A stretch of DNA of 64,000 nt from Thermohalobaculum sp039822785 (lineage in GTDB: Bacteria > Pseudomonadota > Alphaproteobacteria > Rhodobacterales > Rhodobacteraceae): contig JBCBMO010000006.1 of the NCBI GenBank assembly GCA_039822785.1, forward strand, positions 186,001 to 250,000. Direction: 5' to 3'. Below the pieces are notes generated by a model that saw nothing but the letters and a program-made list of their open reading frames with translations, did no database searches and was not told the DNA's origin. The position numbers were made by a program, and so were the translations under genes. Shown piece after piece: positions 7,883 to 17,067 of this stretch (position 1 is the stretch's first letter; every line of letters begins with the position of its first letter).

Positions 7883-9993
7883 CAGCTTCCGTATATGTAT
7901 TCAGGCAACCACAAAGCGATTTGCGGGAAGCTGAAGATCAGCGCAAGGCCGATCAACTGTATAACCATGAACTGCATCATCCCGAGGTAGATGTCGCGCA
8001 GGTCCCATTCGGGCACCACCCCTTTGAGGAAATAGGCCGATAGCGCGACCGGTGGACTGAGCCAGGCCGTCTGCAGGTTCACCGCGACCAGGATCGCGAA
8101 CCAGGTCAGGTTGACCTCCAGCTCGACCAGCACCGGCACCATGATCGGCACGATGATCAGCACGATCGGCACCCACTCCAGCGGCCAGCCGAGCAGGAAG
8201 ATCAGCGCCATGATGATGATCAGCACCCAGGTGACCGAGAGATCGAGATCGAGCAGCGCCTCGGTCAGCATGGTCGGCGTGCCAAGGCGCGAGAAGGTGG
8301 CGCCGAAGAAGTTGGAGGCCGCGACCAGGAACATGATCAGGACCGTGATCTCGAGCGTCTTGATCAGCGCCTCGTAGAACCGCGACGCGGTCATCTTGCG
8401 ATAGGCCAGCGTCAGGATCAGCGCGCCAAAAGCACCGCAGCCCGCCGCCTCGGTCGGCGTCGCATAGCCAAGCAGGATCGAGCCCAGGGCGAAGGTCACC
8501 AGCGCCGCCGGCGGGACGAGGCCCAGGAAGAACTCCCGTGCGATGAAGACGATGTCGTTGCTGCGCTGCTCCTCCGGCAGGGGCGGGCCGAGATCGGCGT
8601 TCAGCCAGCAGCGCCCGAGCGCATAGAAGGCGTAGAGCGCGGCGAGCATCATCCCCGGCACGATGGCCGCGGCGAAGAGGTCAGTCACCGGGATCTCAAG
8701 CACCGGGCCCATGACCACCAGCATGATCGAGGGCGGGATCAGGATACCGAGCGTCCCGCCCGCCGTGATCGTCCCCGCCGCAAGCTGCACATTGTAGCCC
8801 GAGCGGTTCATGGTCTTGGCCGCCATGATCCCCAGGATCGTGACCGAGGCGCCGACGATCCCGGTGGCCGCCGCAAAGATCGTGGAGACGAAGAGCACCG
8901 CGAGATAGAGTGAGCCGCGCGTCTTCGACAGCATGAGCTGGACGGAAGTGAAGAGCCGCTCCATCAGGCCCGCCTGCTCCATCATGATGCCCATGAAGAC
9001 GAAGAGCGGCACGGCGGCCAGCGTCTCCTCCAGCATCACGGAGTTGAACTGCAGGGTCTGGAGATAGAAGACGAGCTTGGTGCCGAAGCCCCAGGCGCCG
9101 AAGGCGAAGCCCAGGAAAATCAGCGTAAAGCTGATCGGAAAGCCCAGGAAGATCGCGAACAGCATCACGCTGAGCATGATGACGCCGATCCAGGGCGCGG
9201 GGATCGAGGTGAGGCCGGCTCCATCGACCATGTCCGACCAGATCCCGCCGAGCGGCATGATCGTCGGCGCGAAGATCGAGAGCGTGATCACCACCAGCAG
9301 CACCAGGTAGACCGGCATGGCCTTGAGGAACCGCGCCGAGCGCTCCGGCCCCATCTTGTGGAAGCACTTCAGCAGCTCTGAGACGCCCTGCAGGAGCAGG
9401 AATAGGACCCCCAGCGGCATCGCTGTGCGCGCCGGCGCCAACGGGGCCATCATGGTGGTGTCCATGGCCCGCTCGCCGGTCTCCCAAGCCCTGATCGTGT
9501 ACTCCGCCGAGATCCAGAGGAAGAAGACCATCGCCGGGAAGTAGAAGGCGAGGTAGAGGGCCGCGTCGACGGTCGCCTGGGTGCGTGGGTGCCAGTTGCG
9601 GTAGAGGAAGTCGGCCCGGATGTGCACGCCACGCATCAGCGCATAGCCCGCGCCCAGCATGAAGAGCGCGCCCGCGAACATGCGCGTCGTCTCATAGGCC
9701 CAGAGGGTGGGGCCAAGCCCGATCTCGCGCGCCAGGTCGTCGGCGCCCATCACGGCGAAGATGCGAAAGGCCTCGCGGCTGACGACCTCGAAGACCATGG
9801 CCGCCATGACCGGCAGCAGCAGCAGGCAGGTAATCCGGCCGACCCAGAGGTTGAGCACGTCGATGCCGCCCACCACGGGGCGCATCCAGGGCGTCATGTC
9901 AGACGGGGTCTGGCCGGGCGGCAGCGTGCGCCGCTCGGCGATCAGTTCGTCGGTGATGTCGAGATCGTCTGGAGAGACGTCATTGGCGGACAT
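7882..9993 (-). CDS. TRAP transporter fused small/large permease (DctQM type)
   Basis: Inner-membrane permease of a DctP-type TRAP transporter, 703 residues. The N-terminal roughly 250 residues (four helices) correspond to the small DctQ subunit and the rest to the 12-helix DctM subunit, with typical DctM stretches such as VPLFVFMGIMMEQAGL and LAAGTITAGGTLGILIPPS. The ATG at 9993 is chosen because GAAGGAGC lies 8 nt upstream; an ATG at 10029 would add 12 residues with the purine run too close. It lies downstream of its binding-protein gene across a 183-nt gap with stem-loops and overlaps the dehydrogenase by one base. Confidence 0.92.
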   Translation of the reverse strand: MSANDVSPDDLDITDELIAERRTLPPGQTPSDMTPWMRPVVGGIDVLNLWVGRITCLLLLPVMAAMVFEVVSREAFRIFAVMGADDLAREIGLGPTLWAYETTRMFAGALFMLGAGYALMRGVHIRADFLYRNWHPRTQATVDAALYLAFYFPAMVFFLWISAEYTIRAWETGERAMDTTMMAPLAPARTAMPLGVLFLLLQGVSELLKCFHKMGPERSARFLKAMPVYLVLLVVITLSIFAPTIMPLGGIWSDMVDGAGLTSIPAPWIGVIMLSVMLFAIFLGFPISFTLIFLGFAFGAWGFGTKLVFYLQTLQFNSVMLEETLAAVPLFVFMGIMMEQAGLMERLFTSVQLMLSKTRGSLYLAVLFVSTIFAAATGIVGASVTILGIMAAKTMNRSGYNVQLAAGTITAGGTLGILIPPSIMLVVMGPVLEIPVTDLFAAAIVPGMMLAALYAFYALGRCWLNADLGPPLPEEQRSNDIVFIAREFFLGLVPPAALVTFALGSILLGYATPTEAAGCGAFGALILTLAYRKMTASRFYEALIKTLEITVLIMFLVAASNFFGATFSRLGTPTMLTEALLDLDLSVTWVLIIIMALIFLLGWPLEWVPIVLIIVPIMVPVLVELEVNLTWFAILVAVNLQTAWLSPPVALSAYFLKGVVPEWDLRDIYLGMMQFMVIQLIGLALIFSFPQIALWLPEYIYGS

Positions 9994-10029
9994 GGCGCGT
10001 GCTCCTTCGCCGCGCGGATGGGTCGGCAT

Positions 10030-10147
10030 CCTCTCCCCCGGGTCCCCTCCCGCGGGGAGAGGGGGGCGGCCCCGTCGCGCCCTGCGCGAGCCTCTGGTGT
10101 GCGCGCAGGCGGTGGCGGCCGCGTCCCCCCTCCGGACCGGAGGGGGG
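10030..10147. repeat. Two intergenic stem-loops between TRAP binding-protein and permease genes
   Basis: A 9-bp stem pairs 10030-10038 (CCTCTCCCC) with 10054-10062 (GGGGAGAGG). A second, near-perfect palindrome occupies 10125-10147: two 11-bp arms, CCCCCCTCCGG and its complement, around one base. Both lie inside the transcribed gap between the binding-protein stop (10177) and the permease start (9993). Neither is followed by a T run. They resemble REP-like intergenic palindromes and could stabilise the upstream binding-protein message or cause partial termination, as is common where binding protein must exceed permease. Confidence 0.6.
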
Positions 10148-10176
10148 CTAGGGGGGAGGCCGTCGCGTGGCCAGCC

Positions 10177-11283
10177 TTACTTCAGGCTGTCGGCGAAAGC
10201 CTTGCCCAGCGAGGCGTTCGAGGCCTGCGCACCGGCCCAGAAGGGCACCGCGATCTCGGCGAAGTCCTTCTGGCTCTGCCAGACCTCGGCGAAGAACTCG
10301 TTCTCCTCCGCGTTCTTCTCCAGGCTCGCCCGGGCGGCGTCCATGTACTCCTTGAAGTAGTCTGCCGGGGTGTCGTGCAGCTGCACGCCGTGGTTCTCGG
10401 TCAGGTCCTTCAGCGCCTTGCCGTTCTCGTAGATCCGATAGGACATGGACTTCGACAGCGACGCATTGGCCGCCACCTCGATCGCCTTCTGCTGCAGCGG
10501 CGTCAGCGAGTTGTAGACATCCTTGTTGATGTAGATGTCCGCGTTGACGACCACCTGGTGCAGGCCCTGCAAGTAGTAATGCTTCAGCACCTTCTGGAAG
10601 CCAAAGACGCTGTCGGGCTTGGGGCAGCACCACTCGGCGGCGTCGATGGTCCCCTTCTCCAGCGCCGGCAGGATGTCACCGCCGCCCATGGCGACCGAGG
10701 CGATGCCGATGTCCTTATAGGTCTGGCCCGGGATGCCCGGCGGGGTGCGGAAGCGGTACTTGCGGAAGTCCTCCATCGAGGTGATGGGCTCGGAGAACCA
10801 GCCGAGCGCCTCGGGGCCCACCGGCTGCAGCATGAAGCCCTTCACGTTGACGCCCATCTCGTCCCAGAGCTTGTCGTAGAGCTCGCGCCCACCGCCATAC
10901 TGGAACCAGGACAGGAAGGCGATGTTGTCGATGCCGACGCCGGCACCCGCGACGGGGGAGCCGAAGAGCATGGCCGCCGGGTGCTTACCCGACCAGTAGT
11001 GGGTCCAGGCGAAGCCGCCCTCGATCAGGCCCGCATCGACCGCGTCGAGCGTCTCCTTCACGCCGACCACCGCGCCGGCGGGCAGGATCTCGAACTTCAC
11101 CTCGCCGTTGGTCAGCGCTTCCACGTCGTTGGCGAATTCGGTGAGCATCGTGACCTCGTCCGCCGCGGCGGGGATCACGGATTGCACGCGGATGACGGTT
11201 TGTGCATCGGCGGTGGCGCTGAGCGCGAGTACCGCGCCAACAGCCGCCGCGCCGATGGCGGGCAGCATCTTTCCGAAGATCAT
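10177..11283 (-). CDS. DctP/TakP-like TRAP transporter substrate-binding protein
   Basis: Periplasmic binding protein of the second TRAP transporter, 368 residues. The ATG at 11283 follows AGGGAGGAC by 6 nt and gives a signal peptide (MIFGKMLPAIGAAAVGAVLA) ending at ATADAQ. The family segment GGGDILPALEKGTIDAAEW is close to the one in alpha-keto-acid (TakP) and lactate-binding TRAP proteins, though the following residues are CCPKPD rather than the usual VGPY. With dld transcribed divergently, a 2-hydroxy- or 2-keto-monocarboxylate ligand such as lactate is a reasonable inference, not a demonstrated one. Confidence 0.88.
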   Translation of the reverse strand: MIFGKMLPAIGAAAVGAVLALSATADAQTVIRVQSVIPAAADEVTMLTEFANDVEALTNGEVKFEILPAGAVVGVKETLDAVDAGLIEGGFAWTHYWSGKHPAAMLFGSPVAGAGVGIDNIAFLSWFQYGGGRELYDKLWDEMGVNVKGFMLQPVGPEALGWFSEPITSMEDFRKYRFRTPPGIPGQTYKDIGIASVAMGGGDILPALEKGTIDAAEWCCPKPDSVFGFQKVLKHYYLQGLHQVVVNADIYINKDVYNSLTPLQQKAIEVAANASLSKSMSYRIYENGKALKDLTENHGVQLHDTPADYFKEYMDAARASLEKNAEENEFFAEVWQSQKDFAEIAVPFWAGAQASNASLGKAFADSLK

Positions 11284-11412
11284 CGATGTCCTCCCTAGGG
11301 GTATTTTTGTTGTGATGTGTTTTTGTTCACGGCAAGAGAGTGTCCGCTGCAGCCGGCCGATGCAACGAAAAGAATGCGGACCGGATGCCGCCCCCGCTGG
11401 CCGCATCGTCTT

Positions 11413-11459
11413 GCCCGTATTCTGGCCCGTGTTCTGGCCCGTCTCTTGGCCGTCTTCTG
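11413..11459. repeat. Four-copy 12-bp tandem repeat in dld/TRAP divergent region
   Basis: Consecutive units GCCCGTATTCTG, GCCCGTGTTCTG, GCCCGTCTCTTG and the 11-base GCCGTCTTCTG. The array lies in the 260-bp non-coding region between the divergent binding-protein gene and dld, where promoters and regulator sites are expected. Regular 12-bp spacing, about one helical turn, could place sites on one face of the DNA, or the array could be a slippage product. Confidence 0.75.
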
Positions 11460-11507
11460 GCCTCACCGTTCCTCCGGCGACGACATGCCCTGCTCCCTTG
11501 AGCCGCG

Positions 11508-11530
11508 GTTTTGTGCAGGCTGCGCAAAAC
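11508..11530 (+). promoter_or_regulatory. Inverted repeat (candidate operator) just upstream of dld
   Basis: GTTTTGTGCA at 11508-11517 and TGCGCAAAAC at 11521-11530 are inverted with 9 of 10 positions matching around a 3-nt centre. The site ends immediately before the dld ribosome binding site (AGGGAG), so a bound repressor or RNA hairpin would block expression. Lactate-utilisation genes are often controlled by FadR/GntR-type regulators, but no regulator gene is adjacent and its identity is unknown. Confidence 0.5.
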
Positions 11531-11543
11531 AGGGAGAGCGACC

Positions 11544-13304
11544 ATGAGTGACACCGCCTTTCTCGACACGCTCGGCGCGATTGTCGGCAAGCGCCATCTG
11601 CACACCAACGCGGCCTCTCTCGACCGTTTTCGCAAGGGTTGGCGCTCGGGCGAGGGCGAGGCCGAGGCAGCCGTCGAGCCGGGGACGCTGCTGGAGATGT
11701 GGCGCGTCGTTCAGGCCTGCGTCGCGGCGGACCGCATCGTCATCACGCAGGCGGCCAATACGGGCCTGACCGAAGGCTCAACACCAAAGGGTCGCTACGA
11801 CCGCCCCGTGGTGATCGTCAAAACGCTGCGCCTGGATAAGATCCAGATCCTGAAAAACGGGCACCAGATCGTCAGCCATCCGGGCGCGACGCTCTACAAG
11901 CTGGGCAAGATGCTGGCCCCGCTCGGCAGGGAACCGCACTCGGTCATCGGCTCCTCGAACATCGGCGCCTCGATCATCGGGGGCGTCTGCAACAACTCCG
12001 GCGGCTCGCTGACACAGCGGGGGCCGGCCTATACCGAGCTGGCGCTCTACGCCCAGGTGGGCAGCGATGGCGTCTTGCGGCTGGTCAACCACCTGGGGAT
12101 CGAGCTCGGCAGCACGCCCGAGGAGATCCTGGAGCGGCTGGACAACGGCCAGTTCACCGAGGCGGACATCAAGGACGGGGTGGGGCGCGCCTCGGACGAC
12201 GGTTATGCCGCCAAGGTTCGCGACGTCACCGCGTCGACGCCCTCGCGCTACAACGCCGACCCCGACCGGCTGTTCGAGGCCTCTGGCTCGGCCGGCAGGC
12301 TGGTGGTCTTCGCGGTACGGCTCGACACCTATCCGGCCATCCAGGGCGAGCGGGTCTACTATATCGGCACCAACGACCCGGCGGATCTGACGGTCCTGCG
12401 CCGCCGCATCCTGACCGAGTGCGACGAGCTACCGATCTGCGGCGAATACGTGCATCGCGAGCTTTTCGATCTGGCGCAGAAGTACAGCAAAGACACGCTG
12501 ATGATGATCCACTGGTTCGGCACGGATCGCCTGCCGGTGTTCTTCGCGATCAAGAGCACGCTGGATGCGCGTCTGAACAAGGTGCCGTTCCTGCCGCGCA
12601 ATCTGGTCGATCACATCATGCAGGCGCTCAGCCGCCTTATCCCTGAGCCCCTGCCCAAGCGCATGCTGGAGTGGCGCGCGCGCTATGAGCACCACCTGAT
12701 CCTGAAGGTCGGCACCGGGGCGGCGGAGAGCACCGAGGCGGTGCTGGCCGATGTGCTGGACAAGGACGCCTGGTTCGCTTGCACCGAGGCCGAGGCGAAG
12801 AAGGCGATGCTGCATCGCTTCGCCGCCGCAGGCGCGGCGGTGCGCTACCAAGCGGTGCACGCCAATCAGGTCGAGGATGTCATCGCCCTGGACATCGCAC
12901 TGGCGCGCAATGACGAGAACTGGCTGGAGACGCTGCCGGAGGAGCTTGAGAAGGACATCATCTCAAAGCTCTATTACGGGCATTTCTTCTGCTACGTCTT
13001 CCATCAGGACTACATGGTCCGCAAAGGCGCCGACCCCAAGGCGATCAAGAAGAAGATGCTCGCGCTTCTGGACGAGCGGCAGGCGGAGTATCCGGCGGAG
13101 CATAACGTCGGGCACCTCTACGAGGCCAAGCCCGCGCTGGCCGCGTTCTACGAGAGCCTGGATCCGACCAACAGCTTCAATCCGGGCATCGGCAAGACCG
13201 ACAATGAGCGTCGCCAACCCACCGAGGCCGCGGCGGTTGATCGCCCGTCCGAGCCCGCCGCACCCGCGGACAGCCCGGCCAAGGGGCCCAGCGTCGACGC
13301 CTGA
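11544..13304 (+). CDS. dld: Quinone-dependent D-lactate dehydrogenase
   Basis: Membrane-associated FAD enzyme oxidising D-lactate to pyruvate and passing electrons to quinone; 586 residues, near the E. coli Dld length. Long recalled stretches of E. coli Dld align, including QAANTGLTEGSTP, REPHSVIGSSNIGASIIGG, CNNSGGSLTQRGPAYTE, RYNADPDRLFE and YPAEHNVGHLY. The FAD-binding part is N-terminal and the Dld-specific membrane-binding part is in the second half. The C-terminal ~35 residues are a Pro/Ala-rich tail absent from E. coli. ATG at 11544 has AGGGAG 8-9 nt upstream. Divergent from a TRAP transporter operon, which suggests coupled uptake and oxidation. Confidence 0.95.
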   Translation: MSDTAFLDTLGAIVGKRHLHTNAASLDRFRKGWRSGEGEAEAAVEPGTLLEMWRVVQACVAADRIVITQAANTGLTEGSTPKGRYDRPVVIVKTLRLDKIQILKNGHQIVSHPGATLYKLGKMLAPLGREPHSVIGSSNIGASIIGGVCNNSGGSLTQRGPAYTELALYAQVGSDGVLRLVNHLGIELGSTPEEILERLDNGQFTEADIKDGVGRASDDGYAAKVRDVTASTPSRYNADPDRLFEASGSAGRLVVFAVRLDTYPAIQGERVYYIGTNDPADLTVLRRRILTECDELPICGEYVHRELFDLAQKYSKDTLMMIHWFGTDRLPVFFAIKSTLDARLNKVPFLPRNLVDHIMQALSRLIPEPLPKRMLEWRARYEHHLILKVGTGAAESTEAVLADVLDKDAWFACTEAEAKKAMLHRFAAAGAAVRYQAVHANQVEDVIALDIALARNDENWLETLPEELEKDIISKLYYGHFFCYVFHQDYMVRKGADPKAIKKKMLALLDERQAEYPAEHNVGHLYEAKPALAAFYESLDPTNSFNPGIGKTDNERRQPTEAAAVDRPSEPAAPADSPAKGPSVDA

Positions 13305-13407
13305 GGCCCGCATCGCACCGAGGGCGCCGCGACAAAAAGCGCTTGCCCGTCAGCACTCTCGCGGGCAGGCTCGCCAGGTTTCGGCGATAGCGGACCATGG
13401 GTGAGCC

Positions 13408-15657
13408 ATGTTGAAGCGCAGCCTCCCCTTCATGGTGGGCGCGATTGCCTTCGCGCTGCTCTTGGGTGTGCGCGTGGCCGATCCGGAACCGCTGAAGCGG
13501 CTGCGCGCCTGGGTCTTCGACCTCTACCAGGAGATCGAGCCTCGTGCCTACCAGCCCGCGGGCGTCAGGATCGTCGATATCGATGAGGCCTCGCTGCAGC
13601 GCTACGGCCAGTGGCCCTGGCCGCGCAATCACCTCGCCGACCTGGTGACCGCGCTCCATGGCATGGGCGCCGCCACGGTCGCCTTCGACGTCGTCTTCGC
13701 CGAGAGCGACCGAATGAAGCCGACCGCGATGCTGCGCACGCTGGTCGATGCCGAGCTCGACACCGAGCTTCAGGACGCTGTCCGCCGCCTGCCCGATCCG
13801 GACCGGATGTTCGGCAAGGCGATCTGGCAGAACCGCGTCGTCCTCGGCTTTGCGCCGACGGGTGCGGCGTCGGAACGCCTGCCTGACCCCATTGCCGGGA
13901 TTGCGGTGCGCGGCCCCGACCCTGCGTCCATCCTGGGCAGCTATGCCGGTGCCACCGTGAACCTGGCGCCCTTCGAGGCGGTGGCGGCGGGCAACGGCAG
14001 CTTCGGCATCCGCAACGACTTTGACGCCATCCTGCGCCGCGTGCCCCTCTACCAGTCCGTCGGCGGCACGATCTATCCCAGCCTGAGCGCGGAGGCGCTG
14101 CGCGTGGCACAGGGCGCGCGGAGCCACCTGCTCAAGACCGCCGAGGGGCGCGACGGCGAGGTGACGATGGTCGCCGCGCGCATCGGCCAGGTCGAGGTGC
14201 CCACGACTGCCGCGGGGGAGCTCTATCTGCACGACACGGGCTTTGTGGCGGAGCGCTATCTGCCCGCCTGGCAGGTGCTCGACCCCGGCCGTCGCGGCGG
14301 GCTCAGGGCCCAGGTCGAGGGGCATATCGTGCTGGTCGGCACCTCGGCCGCCGGGCTCAAGGATCTGCGCGCGACACCGCTGTCGCCCATCGTGCCGGGC
14401 GTCAGCCTGCATGCCCAGGCGCTGGAACAGATGATCCTGGGCCACCACCTGCTGCGCCCCGACTGGGCCGACGGGCTGGAGGTCGTGGCGATGATCGGCC
14501 TGGGTCTGGTCCTGGTGACCGCGATCCCGCTGCTGGGCCCGACGGCGACGGCGCTGGTCGGCGCGGCGGCTGCCGCGGGCGGGTTGGGCGCCTCTTGGTA
14601 CGCCTTCAGCGAACTGCAGATGCTCTTCGATCCGCTCTACCCCATCGCCGCGGCGCTGGGGGTCTATCTGCCGATGACGGCGATCCAGTTCATCATGTCG
14701 GACCAGGAGAAGCGCTTCGTGCGCGGCGCCTTCAGCCGCTACCTGAGCCCCGCGCTCGTGAAGCAGATGGCCAAGAACCCCAAGGCCCTGGTCCTGGGCG
14801 GGGAGGATCGGGAGCTGACGCTGCTCTTCTCGGATATCCGCGGCTTCACCACGATCTCCGAGCGGATGACCCCGGCGGAGCTCATCGGCTTCATGAACCA
14901 CTACTTCTCGGTCATGTCGGCGGAGATCCTGGATCGCGAGGGCTTCATCGACAAATACATCGGCGACGCGATCATGGCCTTCTGGAACGCGCCGCTGGAT
15001 GTGGCGCAGCATCCGCGCCGGGCCTGCGAGACGGCGCTCGCCATGCGCGACGCCCTCACGGTGATGAACACCGATCTGTCCGGGCAGACGCGGGAGAACG
15101 GCGAGGGCTACGACGAGGTGCGCATCGGCCTTGGCCTGCATACCGGGGTCTGCCGGGTGGGGAACATGGGCTCGCAGCAGCGGCTCAACTATTCGGTGCT
15201 GGGCGACGACGTGAACCTAACCGCCCGGCTTGAGGGGCAGACCAAGATCTATGGCGTCGATATCCTGCTCTCCGAGGCGACACGCGATGCCGCCGGGCCG
15301 GGGTTCGAGACGGTGGAGCTCGACAAGATCCGGGTGAAAGGACGGGCAAAGCCCGTGCGCATCTTCGTGCTGGCCGGCACCGCGGAGGCACTGGCCGGAA
15401 CTTCGTTCCCCGCCTATCTGACCGCGCAGAACCGGCTGATCGATGCCTATCGCCGCTGCGCCTGGCCCGAGGCGGAGGCGGCTTTGGACGAGGTCTACGA
15501 TGCCCTGGCGGTGTCCAGCGATTGGCGCCCCGCAAGCCTGCGGCTGGAGCGGGTGGCGGAGATCTACTCGGAGCGGATCGCCCTCCTCAAGGACGACCCG
15601 CCGCCCAGCGGTTGGGATCAGGTCTTCAACCCGCGCCGCGAGATCGCCCTGGCCTGA
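13408..15657 (+). CDS. CHASE2-domain class III adenylate/guanylate cyclase
   Basis: Membrane signalling enzyme making a cyclic nucleotide (probably cAMP), 749 residues. One N-terminal helix is followed by an extracytoplasmic CHASE2 sensor (about residues 30-345, with VRIVDIDEASLQRYGQWPWPR), then three helices (about 355-435) and a catalytic domain. Metal-binding aspartates are visible in FSDIRGFT (about residue 475) and GDAIMAFW (about 518), with LGDDVNLTARLEG further on; the catalytic set looks intact. A C-terminal tail of about 90 residues follows. It starts 103 nt after dld on the same strand and converges on a FecR-domain gene, an association seen repeatedly in alphaproteobacteria. The ribosome binding site is weak. 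Confidence 0.92.
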   Translation: MLKRSLPFMVGAIAFALLLGVRVADPEPLKRLRAWVFDLYQEIEPRAYQPAGVRIVDIDEASLQRYGQWPWPRNHLADLVTALHGMGAATVAFDVVFAESDRMKPTAMLRTLVDAELDTELQDAVRRLPDPDRMFGKAIWQNRVVLGFAPTGAASERLPDPIAGIAVRGPDPASILGSYAGATVNLAPFEAVAAGNGSFGIRNDFDAILRRVPLYQSVGGTIYPSLSAEALRVAQGARSHLLKTAEGRDGEVTMVAARIGQVEVPTTAAGELYLHDTGFVAERYLPAWQVLDPGRRGGLRAQVEGHIVLVGTSAAGLKDLRATPLSPIVPGVSLHAQALEQMILGHHLLRPDWADGLEVVAMIGLGLVLVTAIPLLGPTATALVGAAAAAGGLGASWYAFSELQMLFDPLYPIAAALGVYLPMTAIQFIMSDQEKRFVRGAFSRYLSPALVKQMAKNPKALVLGGEDRELTLLFSDIRGFTTISERMTPAELIGFMNHYFSVMSAEILDREGFIDKYIGDAIMAFWNAPLDVAQHPRRACETALAMRDALTVMNTDLSGQTRENGEGYDEVRIGLGLHTGVCRVGNMGSQQRLNYSVLGDDVNLTARLEGQTKIYGVDILLSEATRDAAGPGFETVELDKIRVKGRAKPVRIFVLAGTAEALAGTSFPAYLTAQNRLIDAYRRCAWPEAEAALDEVYDALAVSSDWRPASLRLERVAEIYSERIALLKDDPPPSGWDQVFNPRREIALA

Positions 15658-15672
15658 GGCGCTGGGCCGATG

Positions 15673-17067
15673 TCACTCGACGTCGGCCTGGGTCTCGAAG
15701 TCGGTCAGGTCGTTGATGCGGGTGATGTCACCGTTCGGCGCGATCTCATAGGCGACGAAGGTGTTGCCGTTGCCCGATGGCGGGCCGATCTGGTCGATCA
15801 CATCGCCGCTGATCACGACGGTGCCGCCCGGCCCGCGCTCGAGCACGCCGTTCGCCAACAGGGAGACCAGGACGTCGGAGTCCGATAGGCCGGTGCCGCC
15901 GGGCGTGTGATCGCCGATGTTGAAGACCGAGATCCGGGTCAGATCCTCGAATCCCAGGGTTTCTACGACCGCAACCTCTCGCGTTGCACTGCCCTCCGGC
16001 CCCAGCTCCAGCGTCACGACGCGGGTGCCGTCGAAATTGAGCGGCCCCTCGGGCTCATCGCGAAACACGTTGTAGCGCTCCCCGCCGAAGGGGTCTTCGC
16101 CGGTGATGTTGAGCCCAAAGTCACCCTCGGTCTCCGCCGTGAGCTCCACCGTCAGCGGCAAATCCACCACCGGGTCGGGGTTGTCCGGATCAGGCACGTC
16201 GATGATCGGGTTGATCACGTTGCTGTCGAGATTGACCGAAAGCTGGTCGAAGCGATCGCCCAGCAGTCCCGCCTGCTCGACGCCGGCCTGCGTATCTTCC
16301 GCGGCCCCCTGGCCCGAAGACTGCACCGGGTCGCCGACGCCGTCGACCGGGCGCCGCACGATCCTCTCGGTCGGTCGCAGCAGCTCATGCACCCGCGCCA
16401 GCACATCCTCGGTCAGCGGGACCGGGTCGCCCGGGGGCTGCCCCTTGGTGACGAAGGACCCGAAACCGGAGGCGCGCACCTCGGTCTCCCCCTCCTCATT
16501 CGACACGATGCAGGCCCCCCGGCGGGCAAGAGCATTGTTCACCAGCCCCGGGCCAAGCACGCCGCAGAACCAGGTGTCGGGATCGTCGGTCGTCTGCGCC
16601 ACGATCACGGCCGAGCCGCGGATGCCGATCGTGGCGGCCGGCGTCCCGATGCTCACATTCTCCGGCGCGTTCGAACCCACGCTGCCCGAGAGATAGCGCA
16701 GGAAGCCGGTCGCCATCTCCGCAGCGATCTCACCCGTCCCTTGGTTGGGGTCGTAGACGAAGCGGTCGATCACCACCTCGCTGTTTGGTCCGATGGTCAG
16801 CGCAGTCTCGTCCAGGAACAGGATCTGGGCCCGGGCGCCGCTGCCGGTAGTGATCCGATCCTCGGTAAAGATCTGAGCACCGGTCTGCACGTCGTCGATG
16901 CCGTCGCGGGGGACGCCGTCGATCTCCACGGGGCTGACGACCGCGGCGGCTACACCGGCCTGCTCCGCCGCCAGCGCGCCCATGGGAAGCGCGGCCGCAA
17001 GCAACCACGCCATGGGAGCCACGATGCACCCGTCTGCGGTGTGTCTCGAAAGAATACTGCCGATCAT
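15673..17067 (-). CDS. Secreted FecR-domain protein
   Basis: 464 residues; start at 17067 is supported by GGGGAG about 8 nt upstream and gives a signal peptide ending near PMGALAAEQ. Residues about 35-185 are a FecR domain, with VQTGAQIFTEDRITTGSGA, FLDETALTIGPNSEV and TPAATIGIRGSAVIV. The remainder (Asp/Pro-rich, with VIDQIGPPSGNG near the end) matches nothing I recognise. There is no anti-sigma transmembrane arrangement, so this is the stand-alone periplasmic FecR type, not a FecIR regulator. It converges on the CHASE2 cyclase (15 nt apart) and diverges from the TPR/beta-barrel gene, so the three probably act together at the envelope. Confidence 0.85.
   Translation of the reverse strand: MIGSILSRHTADGCIVAPMAWLLAAALPMGALAAEQAGVAAAVVSPVEIDGVPRDGIDDVQTGAQIFTEDRITTGSGARAQILFLDETALTIGPNSEVVIDRFVYDPNQGTGEIAAEMATGFLRYLSGSVGSNAPENVSIGTPAATIGIRGSAVIVAQTTDDPDTWFCGVLGPGLVNNALARRGACIVSNEEGETEVRASGFGSFVTKGQPPGDPVPLTEDVLARVHELLRPTERIVRRPVDGVGDPVQSSGQGAAEDTQAGVEQAGLLGDRFDQLSVNLDSNVINPIIDVPDPDNPDPVVDLPLTVELTAETEGDFGLNITGEDPFGGERYNVFRDEPEGPLNFDGTRVVTLELGPEGSATREVAVVETLGFEDLTRISVFNIGDHTPGGTGLSDSDVLVSLLANGVLERGPGGTVVISGDVIDQIGPPSGNGNTFVAYEIAPNGDITRINDLTDFETQADVE

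Noticed and set aside
11413..11459. Possible CRISPR array
   Set aside because: Units are only 12 bp and directly adjacent with no spacers; no cas genes.
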